From: Verrucomicrobiaceae bacterium
GTDB taxonomy: Bacteria; Verrucomicrobiota; Verrucomicrobiae; Verrucomicrobiales; Akkermansiaceae
Direction: 5' to 3'
DNA length: 19,110 bases
Assembly (NCBI GenBank): GCA_947372405.1
Contig: CANBTO010000031.1
Span: 1 to 19,110, forward strand
Shown here: in pieces, positions 1-6,912 of the stretch
Layout of the letters: the number at the start of each line of letters is the position of its first letter
Numbering within the stretch: position 1 is the first letter of the stretch
The notes under the pieces: model-generated
Database searches by the model: none
What the model was told of the DNA's origin: nothing
Seen by the model: the letters and a program-made list of their open reading frames with translations, nothing else
Translations under genes and position numbers: made by a program

Positions 1-2
1 GG

Positions 3-1235
3 GAAATCCCTGCGGCCGATTGTCCATGGCTGCATCTCGGCTCGGATGAAGTGAACATCGGCAACCCGCAGGAGTTCATGACACGGATGTTGCGGAAAGT
101 GCGCGCCAACGGTCGCGAGGCGATCGTCTGGCATCCCGGCCTGCAAGGCGACAAACAAACGGTTATGCAGCTCTGGCAGGACAATGAAACCATGGAGAAA
201 GCCATGAAGTCTGGCAGCCGGTTCGTGAGTTCGGCCAATGGTTATCTCAACAATTCGGATCCGCTCGAGCTGGTCCAGCGGTATTTTTTCCGCCAGTCAT
301 ACAACACGCCGACCGGCACCGACAAGGCTCTTGGCGGCATACTCTGCTGTTGGCCGGATGTGCGCGTGGCCGACAAGATCAACATCTTCCGCCACAATCC
401 CGTCTGGCCAGGAATGCTGGCGTTCTCTGAATCCATCTGGCACGGAGTTGCCGTGAATCGCCCGCAATTCATAACCTCGCTGCCGCCACAGGGATCTCCC
501 GAGTTGGATGAATTCCGGGAGTTCGAAAACCGCATTGCCTATCATCGCGATCATTATTTCACCGGCAAGCCCTTTCCGTTTGTGAAGACCTCGCAGATCG
601 CATGGAAGCTGGCCGGGCCTTTTTACCGCGGTGCGGATGATCCCTTTACGAAGTCCTTCGCGCCGGAAAAATCGATTGAGCCTGATTACAATGTGGATGG
701 CACGACCATCACATGGAAGATGGCCACCGGCGGCACGCTCACCGAACTGGAGTCCCGCATGGATGTGGAGAAAAAGCGCCGACGCTTGGCCACGGCCTAT
801 GCCTGCACGCGGATCTTTTCGGAAACCGCCCGTAACATCCGTGCGTGGATTGATTTCGAGACTCCCAACAGGGACAATCGCAGGTGCGGCGGCATTCCTC
901 CTGCGGGCGAATGGTCGCCCTTCGGTGCGAACGTCTGGATCAACGACACTCCATTGCCCGCGCCACACTGGCGGCAACCGGGACAATATCGATATCTGGA
1001 TTATACTTGGAGCAAGCCCGCCAATGAAATTTCCTATGGCGACGAGGAATTCTACTGGACGCGCGAACCGGTGACGCTGCACCTCAACGCCGGATGGAAC
1101 AAGGTTCTATTGCGCATTCCATGTGGTGATGGCGGGCAGAGATGGAGTTTTACCTTTATCCCGGTGAAACAGCAAACACAAGGCGCGCCATGGGTGGAGG
1201 ACGAAAGTGTCAGGTTTTCAGCGGAACTCAAATGA
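3..1235 (+). CDS. Glycoside hydrolase family 20 beta-N-acetylhexosaminidase, 5'-truncated
   Basis: The reading frame is open to the left edge, so the N-terminus is missing. The visible part is 410 residues; the first internal start codon (GTG at 51) lies just after the active site and is not the true start. The frame opens with HLGSDEV (33-53), the GH20 signature whose Asp-Glu pair orients the substrate 2-acetamido group and acts as acid/base. The rest of the barrel follows, including a GGILCCWPD segment near 335-360 that resembles the tryptophan-containing late-barrel block of GH20 enzymes. A C-terminal beta-sandwich (about 790-1200, with WIDFET, VWIND and LHLNAGWNKVLLRIP) resembles the accessory domain of Bacteroides-type GH20 enzymes. 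The family releases terminal beta-GlcNAc or GalNAc. The stop overlaps an in-frame ATG of the next gene (ATGA at 1232), consistent with an operon. The family is secure; the exact substrate is not. Confidence 0.88.
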   Translation, partial: EIPAADCPWLHLGSDEVNIGNPQEFMTRMLRKVRANGREAIVWHPGLQGDKQTVMQLWQDNETMEKAMKSGSRFVSSANGYLNNSDPLELVQRYFFRQSYNTPTGTDKALGGILCCWPDVRVADKINIFRHNPVWPGMLAFSESIWHGVAVNRPQFITSLPPQGSPELDEFREFENRIAYHRDHYFTGKPFPFVKTSQIAWKLAGPFYRGADDPFTKSFAPEKSIEPDYNVDGTTITWKMATGGTLTELESRMDVEKKRRRLATAYACTRIFSETARNIRAWIDFETPNRDNRRCGGIPPAGEWSPFGANVWINDTPLPAPHWRQPGQYRYLDYTWSKPANEISYGDEEFYWTREPVTLHLNAGWNKVLLRIPCGDGGQRWSFTFIPVKQQTQGAPWVEDESVRFSAELK

Positions 1236-1258
1236 AACATGGGTGTGGTCAGAATCTC

Positions 1259-4200
1259 ATGCATAAATATATGAAATCTAAAATCGAACAAGGTCTGAAA
1301 TATCCGGTGATTCTCGCGGTTTGCGGACTTATGTCTGTGGCGGCAGGGTATGCGGGGACTCCCGCAGCCTTCGCCTGGAACTCTCCGGTGGCGGGAAACT
1401 GGAGTGATCGCGCCAAGTGGACTACTGGACAGTCAACGGGTGTGGCCCCGGTCGCGACAGGTCGGGTGGATTACGCCCTCGGTTTCAACCAGGCCGGCAC
1501 ATACACGGTTACCAATGATCTGAACGCGGGATTCCTGCTCAACAAACTGGTTTTTAACGGAGCCACGCTCACTCTCGAAGGCAACAGCCTGGCCTTTGCC
1601 GCCGATGGTGCGGTGCCGCCACAAATCATCCAGAATGGTGGCGGCGGAGTCACCGTCAAAGCACCTGTCAGCTTGAACGCCAACCTGACCTGCGGCGGGA
1701 CCGGCACCGGCGGCGCGCTCACGTTGGCGGGTGTGATTTCCGGTCCCGGCTGTCTGACGGTGGACGCCGCCGGTTATGGTTTGAGGCTTGGCGCGGACAA
1801 CATCTACAGCGGTGGTACGATCCTCCAGGCCGGTTCCATCCAGGTTGAAAAGGTCAATTTTCCGCTGGGCACGGGACCGGTGAAGGTCAACAGCGGCGCC
1901 ACCCTCAACCTGAATGGCAACGACAATCTAACCAATACGTTTCTCCTCAACGGCGCGAAGGTGGTCAACGGCAACAGTTTCTCGGCCAACTTCAACGGCC
2001 CGGTCGTGCTCCAAGCCACCTCGACCATCGACCTCGGAACAACGGGCAGTATGAGCATTGGCGGAGTAATCAGCGGACCCGGCGGATTGACCAAGGACGG
2101 ACCAGCCGGACCGTTGGTGATCATAAACCGAGCTAACACATTTGCCGGGCCCGTGAGCATCAATGCCGGGGCCGTGATGGTGGCCTCGCTCAACAGCGTC
2201 CGCGGCGGCGCGCCGGGCAGTGGTCTTGGCGCACCCGCCAGCGTGGCCAATGGCACCATCTCCATGGGATCTAACAACTCATTCGGCGCATTGATTTACA
2301 ACGGCCCAGGCGAAACCACTGACCGCGTCATCAGGCTGACCGGCACCACCGGTGGCGCGACGCTCAACCAGTCCGGCACCGGCAGCGGGGTGGCTGGTGC
2401 GCGGGGTGTAAGCGGCTTGCTGAAGTTCACCGGCGATGTGGTGGCCCCTGGCACTGCCGGCCAGGATAACCGCAAGACCCTGACCTTGACCAACACGATG
2501 AGCCCGAAAACCGGAGCGCATGTCGGCCAAGGAGAAATCAGTGGCAGCATCGGCGACAGCGTGCTGGGAAACACCGGGCAACTGGCCACCAGCGTGACCA
2601 AGGACGGTCTTGGCACATGGATTCTATCAGGCGCGAACACCTACACCGGAGCCACCAGCGTCAGGGCCGGAACACTGGTCATCGCCAGTGCGAAATCCCT
2701 TGGTTCAGGCACTCTGGACATCAGCACCGGCGCCATGGTGCAACTGGATTTCATCGGAACGCGGCAGATCGCGGCGCTGACGTTAGACGCAGGAGCCGCC
2801 CGATCTAACGGAACTTACGGGTCTTCACGATCCCTGGCTACGAACAGGGATGACGTGCATTTCGCCGGCTTGGGCACGGTGACGGCTGGCCCCATGGAGT
2901 CACCTGTCACCACCACGCTCGTGCGGTCCGCTGGCACCAGCCCGAGCAAGGCGGGGGTGGCCTTGACGTTCACCGCGACCGTCAAGGGTGCCACACCTTC
3001 CGGCAACGTGACCTTTTATGACGGGCTCAAGGTGATCGGCACCAGCCCGTTGAGCGGCACCTGTCAGTCGAGTCTCACCATCCGCACCCTCGATGCCGGG
3101 TCTCACTCCATCACCGCATTGTACCTGGGCAACGCCGGGAATGCACCCGCAGCCTCCGCGGCCCTGCCCCAAATCGTGAATGAATCGCGTGCGGTCTCGT
3201 CCCTCACTCTCGTCAGTGGCGCGAATCCCTCGAGTTTCGGTGCACCGGTGACCTTCACCGCCACCGTGACGGGCAAGGCTCCGACCGGATCCGTCACTTT
3301 CCTTGATGACGCGACCAAGCTGGGCACCGTGGCATTGAGCGGCAACAAGGCCAGCTTCACCACCAGCAAACTCACGGCCGGTTGGCGCCACATCAACGCC
3401 AGCTATGACGGCGATCCGGCGAATAGGCCATGCGCCACGACCCAGACAAGTTTCCAGTCCGTGAATCCGCCGTCGGGAAACGGCAAACTCAAAGTTTTCA
3501 TACTGGCCGGCCAGTCGAACATGGTGGGGAAGGGGAGCGTCGAGAACGGACGGAATCCCGATGATCTAACAGGGAAGCCGGTCCCCGGTGGCTTGGGCAG
3601 CCTCCGGCACATGCTCAACGCCAACCCTCAGCAATACGGTTATCTCGCCGATCCGGCCCATCCCATCGCCGGCGGCAGTCCGGGGTGGATCACCCGACCG
3701 GACGTGTGGATCACTTATTACGGCGGTGCCAGTTGGGAGCTGACGGAAAAGAACGTCATTCGCAGAGGCAACCTCGATGCGAACTATGGAGAAAACGCCA
3801 AGGAGGGACTCATCGGGCCGGAGTATGGATTCGGGCTGGTGGTGGGCAGCCAATTGGCCGACCAGGTGCTGATCATCAAATACGCCCATGGCGGCAGATC
3901 GCTGGGGGCGGACTTCCGTCCGCCGAGTTCGGGTGGTACGGTCGGACCCTGTTATTCCGAGATGATAGGGATGGTTCATCAGGCGCTCGATCATATTTCC
4001 ACGGAGTTTCCGGCTTATGCCGGTGGCGGCTACGAACTTGTCGGCTTGGGTTGGCACCAGGGTTGGAATGATCGGTGCAGCCCGCCTTTTGTGGCGGAAT
4101 ATGAAACCAACATGGTCAATCTCATCAAGGATCTCCGTGCTGAATTCCATGCGCCGGACATGCGCGTCGCCATCGCCAACACCGGCATGGCCAATGCCGA

Positions 4201-4477
4201 TAGCGACCCTAATGCCAGCAAGCTGGTCACCGCGCAGGCGAATGCGGCCGATCCCGCGCGGCATCCCGAGTTGGCGGGCACTGTGACAACGGTCGACACG
4301 CGACCGTTTGATTACGGCGAACTCATGGGCGTCAATGAACAGGGATATCACTGGTATTTCAACGGCGCGAGTTATTTCAATATCGGCGAGTGCATGGGCA
4401 TGGCCATGATGCGCCTGTTGCAGCCAGCGCCGGAAAAGCCAGAAACTAACAACAAACGGAAAACAGGAAATCAATGA
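1259..4477 (+). CDS. Modular secreted protein: PATR beta-strand repeats, two Ig-like domains and a C-terminal SASA acetylesterase
   Basis: From ATG 1259 the product is 1072 residues. Starts at 1232 (ATGA overlap with the upstream stop) and 1271 are also possible; none has a clear Shine-Dalgarno. A Sec signal covers residues 1-32 (hydrophobic PVILAVCGLMSVAA, cleavage near GYA). Residues about 38-545 are Gly/Thr/Asn-rich autotransporter-associated beta-strand repeats (GVISGPGGLTKDG, then GTWILSGANTYTG), predicting a beta-helix, but there is no beta-barrel translocator. Two Ig-like (Big_3_5-type) repeats cover about 550-640 and 647-736. The last ~330 residues are a SASA/CE6-type esterase: GQSNM with Ser753, GWHQGWND (931-938) and C-terminal His1031 in GYHW. 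The family removes O-acetyl groups from sialic acid or other glycans. The scaffold probably presents the esterase at the surface or on substrate. The combination is well supported; specificity is unknown. Confidence 0.88.
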   Translation: MHKYMKSKIEQGLKYPVILAVCGLMSVAAGYAGTPAAFAWNSPVAGNWSDRAKWTTGQSTGVAPVATGRVDYALGFNQAGTYTVTNDLNAGFLLNKLVFNGATLTLEGNSLAFAADGAVPPQIIQNGGGGVTVKAPVSLNANLTCGGTGTGGALTLAGVISGPGCLTVDAAGYGLRLGADNIYSGGTILQAGSIQVEKVNFPLGTGPVKVNSGATLNLNGNDNLTNTFLLNGAKVVNGNSFSANFNGPVVLQATSTIDLGTTGSMSIGGVISGPGGLTKDGPAGPLVIINRANTFAGPVSINAGAVMVASLNSVRGGAPGSGLGAPASVANGTISMGSNNSFGALIYNGPGETTDRVIRLTGTTGGATLNQSGTGSGVAGARGVSGLLKFTGDVVAPGTAGQDNRKTLTLTNTMSPKTGAHVGQGEISGSIGDSVLGNTGQLATSVTKDGLGTWILSGANTYTGATSVRAGTLVIASAKSLGSGTLDISTGAMVQLDFIGTRQIAALTLDAGAARSNGTYGSSRSLATNRDDVHFAGLGTVTAGPMESPVTTTLVRSAGTSPSKAGVALTFTATVKGATPSGNVTFYDGLKVIGTSPLSGTCQSSLTIRTLDAGSHSITALYLGNAGNAPAASAALPQIVNESRAVSSLTLVSGANPSSFGAPVTFTATVTGKAPTGSVTFLDDATKLGTVALSGNKASFTTSKLTAGWRHINASYDGDPANRPCATTQTSFQSVNPPSGNGKLKVFILAGQSNMVGKGSVENGRNPDDLTGKPVPGGLGSLRHMLNANPQQYGYLADPAHPIAGGSPGWITRPDVWITYYGGASWELTEKNVIRRGNLDANYGENAKEGLIGPEYGFGLVVGSQLADQVLIIKYAHGGRSLGADFRPPSSGGTVGPCYSEMIGMVHQALDHISTEFPAYAGGGYELVGLGWHQGWNDRCSPPFVAEYETNMVNLIKDLRAEFHAPDMRVAIANTGMANADSDPNASKLVTAQANAADPARHPELAGTVTTVDTRPFDYGELMGVNEQGYHWYFNGASYFNIGECMGMAMMRLLQPAPEKPETNNKRKTGNQ
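1376..1570 (+). repeat. N-terminal PATR module copy A (paralogous to 17560-17740)
   Basis: This coding segment of the PATR-esterase gene resembles the one at 17560-17740 in the giant downstream gene. Both start with a W-N-x-x-V-x-G-N-x-S-D motif and share an identical 13-residue stretch, GTYTVTNDLNAGF (1496-1534 here, 17665-17703 there). Counted by eye, 33 of 39 bases match over that stretch, with all differences at synonymous positions. GNSLAF recurs in both copies further on. Confidence 0.75.
4465..4470 (+). promoter_or_regulatory. Shine-Dalgarno site for the first stand-alone SASA esterase
   Basis: AGGAAA lies immediately upstream of ATG 4474, with the AGGA core 5 bases from the start. 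It is one of the few clear ribosome binding sites in the window. It supports initiation at the ATGA overlap with the preceding stop, and therefore translational coupling. Confidence 0.6.
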
Positions 4478-5673
4478 GAGGATCGCAAAGTGTGAAGTGG
4501 GTGTTGTTTGTTGGAGCAGTCGGCCTGATGGCGGTAACGGGAAGCCGGGCGTCTGCAAAGCCGCTTAAAGTCTATATTCTGGCCGGGCAGTCGAACATGC
4601 AGGGACACGTGAACGTCTCGACGTTCGATTCCATGGCGGACGATCCAAAGACTGCCCCGATTCTCAAGGAGATGCGCGGTGCGGACGGCAAGGCACATGT
4701 CTGTGACAAGGTCTGGATTTCATCCATCGGCTGCGCGGGCGACGACACGACAGAGCAGACAGGCAAGCTGACCACGGGCTTCGGTGCTTCCTCAAAAGAG
4801 ATTGGCCCGGAATTCACCTTCGGCATCACCATGGAAAAGCAACTTGGCGAGCCAGCCCTGATCATCAAGACATCGTGGGGCGGCAGGAGCCTGCACACGG
4901 ATTTCCGTCCACCATGCGCCGGGCCCTACGTGATCAGCAAACGTTCATGGGACTGGGCCAAACAACATGGCGAGAACCTGAAGGAAGTCCAGGAGCGCGT
5001 TGACAAGACGCCGCGCGGTGTGTCCTACCACCTGATGGTGGAGCATGTGCGGAGAGTGCTGGCGGATATCAAGCGCGTGGTGCCGGATCATGATCCGAAA
5101 GAGGGCTTTGAGTTGGCAGGTTTCGTCTGGTTTCAGGGCTTCAACGACATGATCGATGAATGGACATATGATGACCGGACGAACGGTGGATATGCCAAAT
5201 ACGAAATGCTGTTGGAGCAATTCATCCGGGATGTGCGCAAGGATCTCTTGGCTCCCAAGATGCCGTTTGTGATCGGGGTGATGGGGATTGGCGGAGAGAA
5301 GGAAGGCCCACCCCAGTCATACTTCCGCCAGTTCCAGGCCGCGCCTGCGGCGCTTCCGGAATTCCAGGGCAATGTGGTGGCGGTGCGGACGGCCCCATTC
5401 TGGGATGACGATTTGGCCGCTCTGAGGGAGCGGATGGATATTGCCTGGCCCAAGGTCGACGCGAGGGTGGCGGACGAATTGAAGACAAACCCGCAGGCTA
5501 ACTCGGGTGAAAACAAGATGAAGATCATGGGCGATTACTTCACACCTGAAGAGTGGAAGCGTGTGCAGGGCATCTCGAACCATGGCTACCATTATCTCGG
5601 GGCAGCGAAGATCATCGCTCCCATTGGCAAGGCTTTCGCCGAAGCTTTGATGGATCTAGGAAAGAAACAGTAA
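4474..5673 (+). CDS. Secreted SASA-domain acetylesterase (sialate O-acetylesterase-like), paralog 1
   Basis: The 399-residue product starts at ATG 4474, which overlaps the preceding stop (ATGA) and has an AGGAAA site upstream. A Sec signal spans residues 1-28 (cleavage after ASA). The mature protein opens directly with KPLKVYILAGQSNM, where Ser40 of GQSNM is the predicted nucleophile of the SGNH-like SASA/CE6 fold. Later blocks are TSWGGRSLH (133-141), FVWFQGFND (217-225) and GYHYLGAAKI (371-380), with His373 the likely catalytic histidine. The protein is essentially a single catalytic domain. The family hydrolyses acetyl esters on sialic acid or plant/algal polysaccharides, and sequence alone does not separate these. 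The next gene is a close tandem paralog. Export suggests action in the periplasm or outside the cell. Confidence 0.88.
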   Translation: MRGSQSVKWVLFVGAVGLMAVTGSRASAKPLKVYILAGQSNMQGHVNVSTFDSMADDPKTAPILKEMRGADGKAHVCDKVWISSIGCAGDDTTEQTGKLTTGFGASSKEIGPEFTFGITMEKQLGEPALIIKTSWGGRSLHTDFRPPCAGPYVISKRSWDWAKQHGENLKEVQERVDKTPRGVSYHLMVEHVRRVLADIKRVVPDHDPKEGFELAGFVWFQGFNDMIDEWTYDDRTNGGYAKYEMLLEQFIRDVRKDLLAPKMPFVIGVMGIGGEKEGPPQSYFRQFQAAPAALPEFQGNVVAVRTAPFWDDDLAALRERMDIAWPKVDARVADELKTNPQANSGENKMKIMGDYFTPEEWKRVQGISNHGYHYLGAAKIIAPIGKAFAEALMDLGKKQ

Positions 5674-5682
5674 TTGGAAAAC

Positions 5683-6912
5683 ATGAATCAGAATATGAAG
5701 TGGATGATGATTGCGGGCGTGGCCGGACTGCTGTCTGGCGTTGGCGGACAGGCGACGGCCAAGCCGTTGAAGGTCTATATACTGGCCGGACAGTCCAACA
5801 TGCAGGGGCATGTGAACGTGTCGACCTTCGATTCCATGGCGGACGATCCCAAGACCGCGCTGATCCTCAAGGAGATGCGCGGTGCGGATGGCAAGCCGCG
5901 GGTCTGCGACAAGGTGTGGATCTCATCCATCGGATGTGCCGGAGACGACACGACCGAGCAGAAAGGCCGGTTATCCACAGGTTTCGGCGCGTCTCCCGAG
6001 GAGATCGGTCCTGAGTTCACCTTCGGCATCCATATGGAGAAGGTGCTGAACGAACCGATACTGCTCATCAAGACTTCCTGGGGCGGAAAGGACCTGCACA
6101 CTGCTTTTCGCCCACCCGGCGCGGGACCATATGTCTGGAGTGAATTCGAGTTGGCCCGCCGAAAGGAGCGCGGCGATGACATGGAAAAGGAAAAGGCAGA
6201 CAAGATCCAGGCCTCGGGAGCATACTACAGGCTCATGATCGGGCACGTCAGGAAAGTGTTAGGTGACATCAAGCGGGTGGTTCCGGATTATGATCCGGAG
6301 CAGGGCTACGATCTGTCGGGCTTCGTCTGGTTCCAGGGCTTCAATGACCTCGTTTCCGACTGGACGTATGACAAAGGGAACCTGCCTGGTGGGTATGATC
6401 TATACAGTGAGCTTCTGGGTCATCTGATCCGTGACGTGCGCAAGGATCTGAACGCGCCGAAGATGCCCTTTGTGATCGGCGTCATGGGGATAGGCGGCGT
6501 GAAGGAGGACGCGAAACCGGGCAACATGAGGCACTTCCGCCAGGCCATGGCGGCACCGGCCTCTCTACCTGGATTCATGGGCAACGTGGTGGCTGTGCAG
6601 ACAGCGCCCTTCTGGGACGATGATCTGGAAAAACTGCGCGCCCGGCTCGAAGAACTCTGGCCGAAAGTGGACGCGCTGGCCGCCGAGGAAGTCAAAAGAA
6701 ATCCAAAGATGACGGGCGAGGAATTCGAAGCGTTCAAACTCAGGGCCCAGGCCGAGCACTTCACGCCGGAGGAATGGAAACGCCTGCAGGCAGGGGCGTC
6801 CAACGGTGGTTATCATTACCTCGGTGCCGCGAAAATCATGGCCCCGATCGGCAAGGCCTTTGCGGAGGCATTGATGGATCTCCGCAAGAACCAGCCACAG
6901 GCGAAACCATGA
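5683..6912 (+). CDS. Secreted SASA-domain acetylesterase (sialate O-acetylesterase-like), paralog 2
   Basis: I chose ATG 5683 (409 residues), 9 bases after the previous stop, because GGA at 5676-5678 can serve as a weak ribosome binding site. A TTG at 5674 is the in-frame alternative. A Sec signal ends near residue 26 (ATA). The mature protein begins KPLKVYILAGQSNM (nucleophile Ser38), followed by TSWGGKDLH, FVWFQGFND and C-terminal GYHYLGAAKI (His378). Over the first 125 mature residues it differs from paralog 1 at only 17 positions by eye. It has extra charged residues around the middle helix (ARRKERGDDMEKEKAD) and before the C-terminal block (MTGEEFEAFKLRAQAE). The pair looks like a tandem duplication kept under purifying selection, since DNA differences are mostly third-position. 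Different glycan linkages are a plausible but unproven reason for both copies. Its stop overlaps the next start. Confidence 0.88.
   Translation: MNQNMKWMMIAGVAGLLSGVGGQATAKPLKVYILAGQSNMQGHVNVSTFDSMADDPKTALILKEMRGADGKPRVCDKVWISSIGCAGDDTTEQKGRLSTGFGASPEEIGPEFTFGIHMEKVLNEPILLIKTSWGGKDLHTAFRPPGAGPYVWSEFELARRKERGDDMEKEKADKIQASGAYYRLMIGHVRKVLGDIKRVVPDYDPEQGYDLSGFVWFQGFNDLVSDWTYDKGNLPGGYDLYSELLGHLIRDVRKDLNAPKMPFVIGVMGIGGVKEDAKPGNMRHFRQAMAAPASLPGFMGNVVAVQTAPFWDDDLEKLRARLEELWPKVDALAAEEVKRNPKMTGEEFEAFKLRAQAEHFTPEEWKRLQAGASNGGYHYLGAAKIMAPIGKAFAEALMDLRKNQPQAKP

Noticed and set aside
297..1082. 261-codon minus-strand frame opposite the truncated GH20
   Set aside because: It is a shadow of the GH20 coding frame, with no family resemblance.
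3566..4558. 330-codon open frame on the minus strand opposite the SASA domain
   Set aside because: It mirrors a strongly conserved enzyme on the + strand, has no recognisable motifs and spans a gene junction. In this GC-rich sequence long antisense frames are expected.
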